Positions 35,105-47,900 of a DNA stretch of 64,000 nucleotides are shown here, in pieces; position 1 is the stretch's first letter; the number at the start of each line of letters is the position of its first letter. Under the pieces are notes generated by a model. That model was not told where the DNA came from. It saw nothing but the letters and a program-made list of their open reading frames with translations, and made no database searches. Made by a program: the position numbers and the translations under genes. The DNA is taken from the NCBI RefSeq assembly GCF_904849725.1, contig NC_058523.1:342095948-342159947 (forward strand), given 5' to 3'. This DNA comes from Hordeum vulgare subsp. vulgare (lineage: Eukaryota > Streptophyta > Magnoliopsida > Poales > Poaceae).

Positions 35105-35800
35105 GGCTCACCTTAGCTGGCCTGGGGCAAGGAGGCAGTGGGCCGAGGCGGGGGGAGTTTCTGGGTCAAAGGAACTGGCGACCTGGGCCGCTCGCGCTTG
35201 AGCGAGGCCGGCCTGGCCTGGCGCTGGAGCTGCCCACACGGGGGAGCGAGCGACGCAAGCGCTCGTCGTGTTCCTCCCGACCGGGAGGTGCTGGCGGCGG
35301 CGGTTGCCGACGGGAGGGGACCGGCGGCGGGGCTGCGAGGGGAACCGACGGGAATCGGAGCGGCCGGAGCTCGGGGAAGGGTCCCCCGGCTGGATCTGGC
35401 CTGAGCCGGCCTTGAGGCGGCGGCTGACGAAGTGGAGGCGGCAGCAGACGAAGGCGGCGGCGGAGCACCAGCGGCGGAGACGCAGGGGCGCGGCGCTGGG
35501 GCGGGCTGCCGGCGGGAACGAGGCACGGCCCTTCTGTCGCGGCGGCTCCTCCGATGGGACTCCGAGGGTGGCGCTGCGAGGGCTCCCGGCGGCGAAGGTG
35601 GCTTGGGAGGAGGAGGCTGCACGGAGCTCGGAGGCGCACACGAGCGGCGGCGGTGGATCCGGGCCCGGCGGGCCTCGGATGGGCTCGGGCGGGCCCTGGC
35701 GGTGGGGAGGAGAGAGGCAGATTTGCTGGGGAGGCGGCTGGTGCGGTTGGTGGGCACGGGATTCGAGGCAACCGCTAGGGTCTGCCTAAAATGGCAGGGA
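35105..35800 (-). other. GC-rich exon-like leader module in the C 5' LTR
   Basis: On the minus strand, a TATA box at 35808-35817 is followed by about 700 bp of very GC-rich sequence with several overlapping open frames (35113-35757, 35166-35771 and others), all Pro/Arg/Ser/Ala-rich low complexity. Near its end the minus strand has AAGGTGAGCC (about 35107-35116), a good splice-donor consensus. It looks like a host-type first exon or 5' UTR. No domain supports a protein, and several frames are open together simply because of base composition. Confidence 0.45.
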
Positions 35801-35807
35801 GGGCATC

Positions 35808-35817
35808 TATTTATAGA
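35808..35817 (-). promoter_or_regulatory. TATA box of element C 5' LTR
   Basis: The minus strand reads CTATAAATAG, an optimal plant TATA box, about 560 bp into the LTR and just upstream of the GC-rich leader. Confidence 0.7.
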
Positions 35818-36372
35818 AAGGGGCTAGGTTAGAGGGTATCTAGGGGTTTTTCGACCCTCCGATCGCGATCGTGCGGTCCGATCGGAGAGGCGGGCTAGGG
35901 TTAGCTCTATAGAGTAGATAATCGGAGACGAGAGGGAGAGCGGGCAGCGCGGCAACGATTTTTAAAACACCGACAACACTCCGATGGTAGACCGAATACG
36001 GTGCCGCTATGGTCGACCGTTCGGGTACCAGACGAACTCCGATCGCGACGAAACTTGACAGGCGGCCTAACTACAACTAATAAAGACCGCGCGTCAAATC
36101 TCAACCCGATCACAGGAAGTTTTACGCACACTTTTAAAATATGGATTTGACGATGCCGCGGGCGCGTGCGTGTGCGGTCGGGCTCAGAATGGACAACGAC
36201 GAGAACCGGCAACTAACAACGGATGCAAGTTTGAAAACTAGCGGCAACGGAGATGTCGATGCAATGTAGATGATGCGCATGATGCGATGATGATGCGACA
36301 AAAGAAAATAGACACACGATGAAAACAGAAAGAAAGGGTAATCTTCTGGAACGTCGGCATCGGGCTATCACA

Positions 36373-36665
36373 ACTAGTCACGTAGGCAAGATTCCGGAAA
36401 ACGCAAAGGATGTATCATACAAAGAGATGGATCAGACGCAAAGGAAACAACATTTCATTCATTTGTTTGAGGCAAACTCAGACATATTACATGGATACTT
36501 TTAACTACTCTAACCTATGATACTGTGTCTTGGCGAGGAACATGCTTGCCATACAGAAGATCAAGAAGACAAAAAGCGGGGCTCGCGGCACAAGCCAGGC
36601 TGGCTCCTCCAAGACCAGCACAATGCCAACGAGAACGGAACCAACCCCGACGAGCTCCAGCGGCC
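36373..36665. other. Unclassified segment between element C and Angela K
   Basis: It starts with the C target duplication ACTAG. It may be target DNA continuing element G, or a separate fragment. Its one short frame is not supported as a gene, and I find no second copy in the window. Confidence 0.3.
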
Positions 36666-37800
36666 CGGACCTACCTTACTCGTACGCTTACGAGGGACCG
36701 GTTTCATCAACTAACATGCAACTTGTTGCATAAAGATGACTGGAGGGTGTCTGTTTCTTCAACTTTAGTTGAATCGGATTTGACCGAGGCGGTCCTTGGA
36801 GAGAGGTTAAATAGCAATTTGCACATCACTGTTGTGTTTTTGCGTAAGTAAGATGCGATCATACTAGATACCCATAGCAGCCACGTGAAACATGCAACAA
36901 CAAATTAGAGGATGTCTAACTTGTTTTTGCAGGGTATGCATGTGATGTGATATGGTCAAAGACATGATGTGATATATTGGATGTATGAGATGATCATGTT
37001 GTAATAGTTAAATATCGACTTGCACGTCGATGCTACGGCAACCGGCACGAGCCATAGGGTTGTCTTTAAACCAACGTTTGTGCTTGCAGAGGCGTTTACT
37101 ATATTGCTAGGTTGTAGCTTTAGTAGTAATAGCATAGATAGTATGACAACCTCGATGGCGCCACGATGATGGAGATCATGATGATGGAGATCATGGTGTG
37201 GTGCCGGTGACGATGAAGATCATGTCGGTGCTTTGGTGATGGAGATCAAGAAGCACAGGATCATGGCCATATCATGTCACATATGAATTGCATGTGATGT
37301 TAATCCTTTTATGCACCTTATCTTGCTTAGAACTATGGTAGCATTATAAGGTGATCCCCCACAAAAATTTCAAGATAAAATTGTGTTCTCCCCGACTGTG
37401 CACCATTGCGACAGTTCGTCGTTTCGAGACAGCACGTGATGATAGGGTGTGATAGACTCAACGTTCACATACAACGGGTGCAAAACAGTTGCACATGTGG
37501 AACACTCGGGTTAAACTTGATGACCCTAGCATGTACACACATGGCCTTGGAACACAAGAGACCGAAAGTTCGAGCATGAATCGTATCGTCGATCTGATTA
37601 ACATAGAGATGTTTACCACTGAAACTATACTCAACTCACGTAATGATCGGACTTGAGTTAGTGAATTTGGATCATGCCACACTCAAATAACTAGAGGGAT
37701 GTCTATTTGAGTGGTAGTTTATTAGTAATATGATTAGCTGAACTCTAATTGTCTTGAGCATAGTCTAAGTACACTTTGCAATATTCTATGTTGTAGATCA
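36666..37800 (+). mobile_element. Angela-type Copia element K: 5' leader
   Basis: The sequence from about 36666 matches, in opposite orientation, the Angela leader at 24990-26130, including the ACTCGTACGCTTACGAG and GTTGAATCGGATTTGACC words. It runs up to the gag start at 37801 (TTGTAGATCAATGG). The 5' LTR and priming site expected before it are absent; the left end is abrupt. It contains short GATGGAGATCATG repeats (about 37166-37195). Confidence 0.8.
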
Positions 37801-38430
37801 ATGGTTCGCGCAATAGCAACCCTGAATTTCAATACATTCCTAGAGAAAGCAAAGCTGAAAGATGATGGTAGCAACTTTGTAGACTGGGCTCGTAATCTGA
37901 GGCTTATCCTACAAGCTGGGCAAAAGAATTATGTCCTTGATGCACTGCTAGGAGATGAACCACCCGCTACGGTTGATCAAGATATTTTTAATGTTTGGCA
38001 AGCGCGTAAGGAGGACTACTCAGTAGTTCAATGTATAGTCTTGTATGGCTTAGAACCGGGACTTCAATGACACTTTAAACGTCATGGAGCATATGAGATG
38101 TTCTAGGATTTGAAGTTTATCTTTGAGATGAATGCCCGGATTGAAAGTTACAAGACCTCCGATAAATTCTATACTTGCAAAATGGAGGAGAATTCGTTTG
38201 TCAGTGAACATGTGCTCAAAATGTTTGGGTACTCAAAACCGTCAAGCTGAGCTGCGGATTGAACTCCCACAAGAGGCTATCACTGACAAAATTCTTCAAT
38301 CACTACCACCTAGCTACAAGAGCTTTGTGTTGAACTATAACATGCGAGGGATGAATAAGCCACCCGGTGAGTTATTTGTGATGCTGAAAATCGTGGAGTC
38401 AGAAATCGGAAAGAACATAAAGTGTTGATG
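37801..38430 (+). pseudogene. Copia Gag (Angela K), broken
   Basis: The frame opens with an ATG just after the leader. It reads a Copia-type gag N-terminus: a FL-E-K-L segment, D-W-R-LR around residues 28-38, and Y-V-L-D-A-L-L-G-D around residues 45-55. A stop at 38068-38070 ends it; further pieces follow in other frames (38132-38428 contains PPSYKSFVLNYNMRGMNK). Gag would package the RNA into particles; this one is dead because of stops and frameshifts. Confidence 0.85.
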
Positions 38431-39956
38431 GTCAATAAGACCACTGGTTTCAAGAAAAGAGGCAAAGGCAAAACTGTTGCCCCTTCGACGAAGAAACCCA
38501 AGGCTGGACCTAAGCCGGAAACTGAGTGCTATTATTGCAAGGGGATGGGTCACTGGAAGCGCAATTACCCCAAGTATTTGGCTGATAAGAAGGAGGCCAT
38601 CGCCAAACCACGTATATGTGATATACATGTTATTGATGTGTACCTAACCAACTCTCGTAGTAGTGCTTGGGTATTTGATACCGGTTTTGTTGCTCACATT
38701 TGCAACTCGCAGCAGGAACTACGGAATAAACGAAGGTTGGCGAAGGATGAAGTGACGATGTATGTGCGAAATGGTTCCAAGGTTGATGCGATCGCCGTCG
38801 GCAGGGTCTCACTTCAGTTACCATCGGGATTAGTTATGAACTTAAATAATTGTTATTTAGTGCCTGCATTAAGCATGAACATTATATCTGGATCTTGTTT
38901 ATTGCGAGACCGTTACTCATTTAAGTTAGAGAATAATGTTTGTTCTATTTATATGAGTAATATCTTTTATGGTCATGCACCCAATGTGAGGGGTTTGTTA
39001 ATATTGAATATTGATTGTGATGATATACATATCCATCACATTGAGACCAAAAGAAGTACAGTTAACAATGATACCGCCACCTTTTTGTGGCACTGCCGCT
39101 TAGGTCATATTGGTGTAAAGCGCATGAAGAAACTCCATACTGATGGGCTTTTGGAGTCACTTGATTTTGAATCACTTGACATGTGCGAACCATGCCTCAT
39201 GGGCAAGATGACTAAGACTCCGTTCTCTGGAACAATGGAGCATGCAAGTGAATTGTTGGAAATCATACATACTGATGTGTGCGGACCAATGAGTGTGGAG
39301 GCGCGCGGCGAATATCGTTATTTTCTCACCTTCACGGATGATTTGAGTAGGTATGGATATATCTACTTGATGAAGCACAAGTCTGAAACATTTGACAAGT
39401 TCAAACAATTTCAGAGTGAAGTTGAAAATCATCGTAGCAAGAAGATCAAGTTCCTACGTTCTGATCGAGGGGGCGAATATCTGAGTTATGAGTTTGGTGC
39501 TCACTTAAGACAATGTGGAATCGTTTCACAGTTGACACCGCCTGGAACACCACAACGTAATTGTGTGTCCGAATGTCGTAATCGTACTTTGTTAGATATG
39601 GTGCGATCTATGATGTCTCTTACCGATTTGCCATTATTGTTTTGGGGTTATGCATTAGAGACAGCTGCATTCACTTTAAATAAGGCACCGTCAAAATCCG
39701 TTGAGACGGCACAATCTGAGCTATGGCATGGTAAGAGGCCAAAGATGTCATTTCTTAAATTTGGGGATGCGATGCTTATGTCAAAAAGCTGCAGCCTAAA
39801 AAGCTGGAACCCAAAGCGGAAAATTGCGACTTCATAGGTTACCCAAAAGACACAGTTGGGTACACCTTCTATCTTAGATCCGAGGGCAAAGTGTTTGTTG
39901 CTAAGAACAGACCTTTTCTTGAGAAAGAGTTTCTCTCGAAGAATTGAGTTGGAGGA
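38422..39956 (+). pseudogene. Copia Pol part 1 (Angela K): zinc knuckle, protease, integrase; interrupted
   Basis: A 471-codon frame (38422-39837) carries, in order: a zinc knuckle with C-x2-C-x4-H whose fourth ligand is Tyr instead of Cys (38566-38568); an aspartic protease DTG (Asp at 38677); an integrase HHCC domain (HCRLGH...CEPC, about residues 215-260); and the integrase core with HTDVCGP, SDRGGEY and an E in a SECRNRT context. This is the Copia order, integrase before RT. The frame then shifts near 39770 and continues to 39956, where element D is inserted. RT and RNase H resume at 53593. The Cys loss, frameshift and insertion make it non-functional. Confidence 0.9.
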
Positions 39957-42900
39957 TGTAACACCCTGTTTTTGGCTCTCGTGACAAATTAACTTATTTC
40001 AAAAATTAGGACCAATTAATTTTTTTTGTGAATACTTGTGATGCTTGGAGTGGCTATTGTTTGCCTGTGTGCTTGAGTGCATGTGATTGCTCCCTAATAA
40101 TTCTATCTATCTTCCAACTCACCTCCTCATTCCATGATATCCTGCCTAAAGATCATGCCATGTGTTTAGGATAAATATATATTTTTGCCAAATATTATTT
40201 GCACCAAAAAGCATTTCTTTGAATTAAACTTTCAAACCCGTGAGATGAGGTTTGTACTACAAGTCCTCAAATTTGGGAATTTTGCACCAATTATTTTATT
40301 TAAAACCGATTATCCAAATAACTTCCCAAAACCACAATATTATTATTTTAAAAGTTATTTTACTATTTATTTAAAAGTATTCCTGTGAGGCGAGAAGTGA
40401 CCGCTTATGAAGGAAAGTTATTTTTATTGCTTTCAAAATATTTAAGAAAATTTAGGGAAACTAAGTGGTTATATTTATTCCATATATATGAGTTTCACCA
40501 CATGGTCAACTTCAAAATATTGGGCAAAACCCTCCAAAACCATTCCTGCCTATTTCAAGCTTTTGAAATATTTCTATTAGAAATATTCTCAACAAATTCC
40601 AGTGAAATTCTAGCATGTCATCTATGATATTATTGATGATCTTGCCAAGTTTCATCTCAATCCAAGTTGATTTGACTCCCCTAACTATCCTAAAACCCTT
40701 TCTGTCTAGATTCAAATTTGAGCAACTCTACATTGTGGAGTGTCTCCAATTATGCTAAAATTTGGTAGACATGTTCTAGTACTCCAATAAGGCATCCACA
40801 CCAAGTGGTACATCAAGGAGAATAGAGGAACTTGTCCTAAGACCCTCAAAACCCTCTCTGTTGATTTCTGACTTTGGTAAACTTTACATTATAAAGTTTC
40901 TCCAATTGACCTCAAACTTTTTGTGCATGCCTTGATGCTCAAATAATGCCCATACACCAAATAATTGATTTGTGGGAATTGATTTGAATAGGATAGTAAG
41001 AAGAAAGCCATTCTTGCCCATTTCATGGGTTTTCCAAGTCTACATTGGAAAACTTCTCCAGCAAATCCCAAATTTGGGGTGCAAGCCTATTTTTATCTAT
41101 TATTTGATCCTTTTAAGTTTCATAGCCATTGGAATCCATCTGGTAGCCTAACCACAGATCAAACACCATGTGTGCACTCATTAATTTGGCTTCTTTGACC
41201 CCTTCCCCTTTTACCCTTGAGCTCAAATTTCTACCACAGCTTCACATGGTTATATTTTACCTCTAGTAACATCCCCATGGCCACTGGTCAATTATTGGGG
41301 AAGGACCCTTTGTAACTTTCTCTCATTTTCACCTTTGGATCACTGTTTTACCTCTATTCCCAAACTTCTGCTTAACCCAAAGCCCCCAATTCTTTCCAGA
41401 GCATCAATTATATGCCAAGGCTTCATTTAGAACCAAGATATGGCATGCTCATGTGGAGAAAATGTGCAGCACCTCCTCAAGTTCATTTCTGGCTGAAATG
41501 TGGCTTTGTACAGTTAGGTTTCACCTCAATTAACCCTCTATTACAAACACCTCCTCAAGTTGATTTCTGGCTGAAATGTGGGTTTGTAAAGCAAGGTTTC
41601 ACCTCAATTAGTCCTTCTATTACAAGCACTGCTAGACAAGGTTTCACCTCAATTAACCCTATGTGCAAACCATTTTTGCTAGCCTTAAGTTTGCTCCTGC
41701 AAACTTAATCGTAGTCCAAGCCCATTCAAACCTCCTTCACTTGGCTCCAAACCCCAGCAGTGACCTCTGGCAAGCATGCCTTGCACGAGGGACATCTTTG
41801 TCGGGTCAAACGGTCACCCTAGACACGCGTGGCCATGGTGACCGCGCTGTCAGCCTGCACTACTGGTGCTCTGCACCATTTCTTCGTCTCCTAGCTCATG
41901 TTCCGCAGCGGCAGTGTGCCCCAGAGCGCCAAAGAATCCCCTCCTCCTCCTTTGACCCCTCCACGACGCTAGCAAGACTCCAAAAAGGCTCACGGAGCCG
42001 TGGTCGTCGTGCCCTGGGTGCACCAGAGAGCCCCGAGCTCCCTCTCCCTCTCTTCCCTCTTACCTTCTCTTCCCCGAGCCTCTCAGGCTCCCATTTAGCT
42101 TCTCCTCTCTCCCAGCAACCTCCAAAGCTCCTCCTCTTCTCCCCAAGCTCTCCCTTACCTCCTGTCATGCCTTACCCGAATCTCTCCCTCCGGGAGCAGC
42201 AGCAACTCGAGCAACGTCGGGCTCCCCCTTCCCCTTGAAACTTCCCCTACACCCCCTCGTCTCGCCATTGCCCTCCCCTCCTTCCTTTCATCGGGCGACC
42301 TCCGCGGCCTCTGTCCTCACCCTCCCGGCGCCCCTGGCAGGAGCGTGCACTCAGGTGAATTCGGGTCGTTGCCCTGAGCTCCCTGGTGGCCGGAGTATAC
42401 CCGGGGACAGCCTGGGCTGCCGTATCAGCGCCGGCTGCCGGCCCTGTCTTGCCTCCCCACTCTCCCAGCTTGAGCGAGAGGTTGGAGACGGAGCTGACAG
42501 GCGGGGCCCCCGCGTCAGCCACACACCGGTCGACCCCCGGCTTTAAGTGGCAGTGCCCTCATCGTTGGCGCCTCCCACACGCGAAGGCGCGTTAGCAAGA
42601 GTACACCTTCGGTGTCAACAGGCCTCCCAGGCGGTCTGCGCAACCGGGCCGTTCCACCTCCTTCTCTAGCGCCTAGTGTGCAGGATAGCCAAGTCTGGAG
42701 GCCCATTTTGTCTTTTTCATTTATCTGCAATCTTCAAAAATCTCCCATAAATTCATTCTAACTCCAAAAATGTTGATTCAAATTTTTGCAGGTCCCAAAA
42801 ATCAAGGCCTATCAAGATCTGTGCTTTGCACATTTTTCCAAGTACTTTTCCTGTTGTGTTATTTTTCAAATTCCAATCTGGATAATGAAGGCTCCATCTT

Positions 42901-44925
42901 GCAAAAATCCCATAGGCTTCAAATGAACTCCAATTGGAGTGATTCAAATTTCCAGAGCCTTCTTATATCATGTACTATGTTTAGAGCCTTGGTCAACATT
43001 TTTATCAAGCTTCATTCTGTTGCTTATTATAAATAGCTTCCTATTGCTATTTACTCCATAGTAGAAAATTCCTAGTATATTCATACCAACTCCAAATCCA
43101 GTGAAATAACATCCTCAATATTTCTAAAATCATTCTCTGTTAAATGGGTCCTCCACTCATTTTTAACAGAATGATTTATGTTGGCTTCTTCAATGGTCAC
43201 CTATTCCTCCTTTCATCCATTCAAAATTCCCTGATGATCCAAATATCCTATATCAAGCTTCAGGTATTTTTCTTATGACCAAAGGGGTCCAAGAAAAATA
43301 TAACTTCTATTTTTGTGACACTTTTATTTCTGCATGTTGTGTGGCTTACCGTGGTTGTTTCCGATGATAGTTGACGGGTAGACAGAGTATTCGGAGTTGG
43401 AGCGAAAGACCTCGAAGACTCTGAGGACTTATGTGAGCAAGGCAAGCAGCCCTTTGACCATGATTGAGCATATGTTAGTTTGCATGTTAAATAGCAAGTA
43501 TTTATGTTGCATATGATCATAAGTGTCGGTAATCATTTGATATGATTTTACCGAAGGCTCCCCGGAGCACATGCATTGAGCTTGACCCTACCCCTTAAGG
43601 GTCCTGCTAATACCATCTTGACAACTAAAGGTAGCAGTAGTGTTATCATGAGCATGATGTTGTCATAAAGCAAGAGTTTATGAAAACCCCGTCGGGTGCC
43701 ACTAATGCCCGAGGGTGATGATGAGTTAGGTGGTCACTTTTGGTGAAGTGATGCACCCGGTATTTGTATGAGTAAGTTTTCGGAAATGGGATTAGATTTA
43801 TGATGTGTCCACCGTCCCAACCTTACCAGTACGACCATGTTACCCCTTATGGGACGGGGCTATGTTAATTACTCTGGTCGATGCTAGCAAAGAGCCACAT
43901 TACTAGTGGCAGGAGTGATACGTGGTCACTCTCATGATGGGGTCGTGCCGGGTAGGACGACTATGCCATTTTTATGAGTTCCAGTCACACCGTTGGTCCC
44001 CGCATGGTTGGTACTGTCCAAAGTTGGTGCTCGTAAGACGTACAACATGTGGGCTGGGTACCAATCGAGTGGACCTCTTTGTCTAGTATCGTCAAGGGAA
44101 AGGCATTGATCGGGTACTTACCTCGGGTATGTGATATACCACGAGTCGTGGATGACACGGAAGTTTCCCGGATCTCGTGGGTCCAGCATACTACCTCTGC
44201 AGAGTGTAAACTATTCGAATACCGTGTCCATGGTCAAGGACAGTTGGGTAATCCTACTTAAACTACGTCCTGATATTTCCGCATAAACCAAGTGTGTGTG
44301 TGTGTCTGTGTGTCTGTGTGGTGATGATAAAGGTGTTGCTTTGATAGCAATGATATGACCAAGTTCGGTGACTTGGCATATAGGGTGAACCCGGATGGTT
44401 CAGCCCTCGACGGATATATTGATATCTGTAACCTGTTCTTCAAGAGTAATTCTTTAACTTGATGCATATTCATGATCATTCCACCCAGATGAGTTACACT
44501 AGAGAAGCGTGATATTGTTATCCTTCACTTTCGTTGATTATATCATGGGTTGTTTGCGAGTACATTCAAAGTACTCATTGGCTTGCCACTGGTTATTTCA
44601 TCGACCAGGTATGAAAGAGCAGGATATGGTGAAGATTAACTCGGTGATGTTCATGCGAGCTAGGACGCTTTCCAGTCAGAATGCCTGTAGGTTAAGGCTG
44701 ATGGCATGGGTTCACATTTTCAACCAATAATTCCACGATTGGTCCAGTTTGATGTGTTGGCATGTAAGGCCCTATACATGTAAGGCTCGACCGAAGTGGT
44801 CATTTATTGTATCAAACGGTATGTATGGATGTAAGACTCTTTTATTCGGTATCTGTGTTCGGTGAGCATTGATCTCTGGGATCACTGAGGACGGCGATCT
44901 CGACTCGTAAGTCGGGGTCCCCACA
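39957..44925 (+). mobile_element. Element D, 5' LTR (4.97 kb)
   Basis: From TGTAACACCCTG to GGGGTCCCCACA. An AT-rich start (to about 41700) is followed by a GC-rich leader-like block (41770-42680) and a mixed 3' part. It is highly similar to 48622-53592 along its whole length. Local frames such as 41663-42238 occur in the GC block and are low-complexity; the other LTR has the same block with different stop positions. Confidence 0.95.
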
Positions 44926-44929
44926 AAGC

Positions 44930-44942
44930 TGGTATCAGAGCC
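44930..44942 (+). other. Primer-binding site of element D (tRNA-Met type)
   Basis: TGGTATCAGAGCC lies five bases after the 5' LTR and is complementary to the 3' end of initiator tRNA-Met. Confidence 0.9.
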
Positions 44943-47900
44943 ATCCTGACTGTAGGAAGCCCTTAGCACGGACGTTAATTAGGATAAAACTGCTTTCCAG
45001 ATCCTTCAAAATACTTACAGAACCTATATATTTTCTCGACTCTCCTAAATCTTCAAAGAAATTGATGGTTATGCTCTAGCCTTCCACCCTTATTTTCTTG
45101 GTACTCCTCGTCTACTTTTTCAAAACATGCAAATGGTCGCTCGTACCTTATGCCCTCAGACCACGGGGTAAATTGAAATCCTCGTGCGTAGCCTGCAAGG
45201 AAGTAACCTTTCCAGGCAAACACCTGTGCTGAAAGACAGAGAAGACAACTTTGCGACCCGACGACACCAACAGAAGTATCTCCATGAGGAACAAGGACAT
45301 CGAGGCTTAGAAGATGGTGAAACCCTGGGCACTGTTCCAGAGTGATGCCACTTTCGCCTACGATAATCTCGACATAATATATGCAAACCTTGATCTGCAT
45401 CACTAATAGAGCGACCCTGTCAATTATAAGGATTGTGTCGACCACCACCGGTGGATGAGAACCTCACCATTTGGTCCGCCTCACCTTAGTGAGCAGGAAA
45501 ACGGTTCTCTTCATCCCCCTCTCTAGGTGTTGATATCGCAATTATTATGAGTGACAGATCAAAACTCTATCATGTCATGCAAATATCGGTGCATGAAGAT
45601 GTCCACTTGAGACTCTCGAAGCCTCAGAAGACAACAAGACAATGACAGGATCATGAAGACAACCGAACGCCCTATCAATGACAGGCATGAAGAACCACCT
45701 TCGTCAGCAACTTCCCAGACGAGAAGACAACAAGAGTTCTTTACAACTCAAGTGAATTGCTTTGGCAAGCGACAACAAGAGGCGTGACAACACCATGAGA
45801 AGGTCCAGAAGACTTAGCGGACTCCTCTTCAGAGCACGAAGCAAGCACGACTGTCGAGTCCCAGAACCTAGGATAGGATGAGTCGTGAATTCCCTATGCG
45901 AAGTCGAGTCCGTGAAATGGTTCGGATGGACCATGTTGTGTGTTGCTTATTTTTGTTGGTTGTGCTTTGATATAAGTCGCACTTTGCTTAGGCAACAAGC
46001 ATGCGGTTATATCACTCATCATATTTTTGATGTTCAAAATAATTTTAGCACTTGTTTTAGTTGACTTTTTAATGCTTGTTTGATTGCACTGAAACCCTTA
46101 GACACCCCCTCTGTGCTCTCTCTCCCTCACCCATCTCGACAACTAAAGACTGCAAGGCAAGATGTACCAAGGATCCACTTTGAAGGACGGCTGACACTGA
46201 AGACAGTGACTGTGTTATGCTTAATCACGCGCAACCCGTAGGAGTGTGCTTTCCCCTCAAGATTGGAAAACCACACTAGACTAGACTAACCTCCACAAGC
46301 CTTTCCGGCTCAAAATTTCTGGTCACGTGTCTAGTACATGGAATTGCCAGAACTCGTGTAGGTCCCCGATAAACCATGCTAAGCACCGGGTTCCTTATGG
46401 AATGAGTGATCACTGTGAACAAGTATCCTTCAATCTTATGCTAGCACCGTAACCTTGATGCCATAAGTAGGACCGATCTCAGATACAAGAGTATAGAGTA
46501 AAGACTGTCGTGGTGATGATGATATGTGTCTTGAGGATATAGCTAGGCTATCTTGGTGGATCATGAGACACTTATAAAGGTAGGTGAACTTGGTGGAACA
46601 ATTTAGTATAGTAGCATAACATACCTATCCTTAGAGTAAGATTGGATTTAGTAGGACGATCATTATCGCGATCAACAATATTTTGGTGGTATACATGACT
46701 TTAGCAAGTAGATGGCATGATTTGATGCCTTTACCATAATAACTTGGAGTATCAAGTAGACTCCTTATTGGATTTGAGTCTTGGATTTAAATAGGAAATC
46801 TTAATAGAGTATCGAGGATGATCAGACCACATGGTTCAGAGTAAATTGGATTTAGCCCGATAATCTCGATCATGATACCTTGTTTCTCGATGGATATATT
46901 GTCAAATTGATTTACAACCTATGTGGTTTGGCCTTGGAGATTATATGGCCATGATTATTGAAGTTGGTGGATATACTATGACGTAAATCTTGCAGTAATA
47001 TGTGAATTATGAGGACTCTAAGAGATTATGTAGAACCCCATCAATGTTGGATTTGGAGGAGTGATAGGTCCAGTAATGATTGATTGGGTTCATGGATCAC
47101 TTGGTCGGATTCATAGAAAGGAAACAAGATATTGGATTGGTGTACTATGTGATTCCTTAATATAGTAATGCAGTACTTTGTTCATTGTATGATCTAGCTG
47201 GACATCGGATTTGTAGCATCCCAGTGTAACCCTAGCAGCTTATATACCTCCCCGAGGTTCTTGCATAGTAATGCATGTGCATTTGGGGCTACACCATACT
47301 TGTAGTGTTTGGAGTTTAGTTCTTCCCTCAACATGGAGTTGACTAGCATGAGCGGTGTGGAGTTGACCCATATGGGATGGTATCTTTGATGAGATGAGGT
47401 GATATTGTCCCGAGATAGAGGTCGAACTATTGGCATCTAGGGAATGTGCTTAGAGATAAGATGATAACTGTTCTCCCACATCCTAGGTTCCCAGAGACCT
47501 TAAAGCTTCACTGAGCCACAAGATGGACGGATTACGACCCTAGAAAATGACTCTAAGTCATTAAAATATGGCCAGTACCCGCCCATAGAAAGTCCCCGTT
47601 CTCCTCACCTGACTCATGAGCACTGTGCTTATGCCATGTTTGGGGAAGGTATGTTGTCATCCTCACTGATGACATACTTACTCACCCAGTAAGAGGAAGA
47701 ACACCTTAGTCCTGTTTGGACGAGCCCCAGGAGCGCCGATTGTTATGCCTCTCGAGGGTACAGTGATATCTCGAGAAGTGGACTTTTCGAAGCAACCCCA
47801 AGACGACGGAAGTCTATCCTACTCAAGTCAAGACGAAGAACCGCCGTGGCAAGGAAGACACGACATTGACGAAGGAGCAACTGAAGTCAACCACCGATCA

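Larger units (their letters stand above)
24184..36372 (-). mobile_element. Element C: LARD-like non-autonomous LTR retrotransposon (minus strand)
   Basis: Two LTRs of the same family (24184-24806 plus 28062-28431, and 31484-36372) flank a 3.05-kb interior. The flanks ACCAG (24179-24183) and ACTAG (36373-36377) are a 5-bp duplication with one substitution. A priming site complementary to initiator tRNA-Met (TTGGTATCAGAGC on the minus strand, 31469-31481) lies next to the right LTR, which makes that LTR the 5' one and the element minus-strand. No gag or pol frame is visible. LTRs near 4.9 kb around a 3-kb non-coding core match the LARD class, described from barley as Sukkula. In the first 240 bp the LTRs differ at about 15 positions (hand count). 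Confidence 0.82.
31484..36372 (-). mobile_element. Element C, complete 5' LTR (4.89 kb)
   Basis: On the minus strand it starts TGTGATAGCCCGATG at 36372 and ends CTTGGGCATGACA at 31484. The first 1.3 kb holds a CpG-rich promoter/leader module with a TATA box (35808-35817) and a Pro/Arg/Ala-rich open stretch; the rest is AT-rich and non-coding. A 20-bp direct duplication is at 34721-34760. It is intact, in contrast to the 3' LTR. Confidence 0.88.

Noticed and set aside
35108..35827. Overlapping 130-214 codon frames on both strands that could be a Pro-rich gene
   Set aside because: Low-complexity, open in several frames on both strands because of high GC; no domain. Kept only as an exon-like LTR module.
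41663..42546. 191- and 103-codon frames in the D 5' LTR
   Set aside because: The same region in the 3' LTR (50440-51250) has different stops; GC-rich leader-like LTR sequence.
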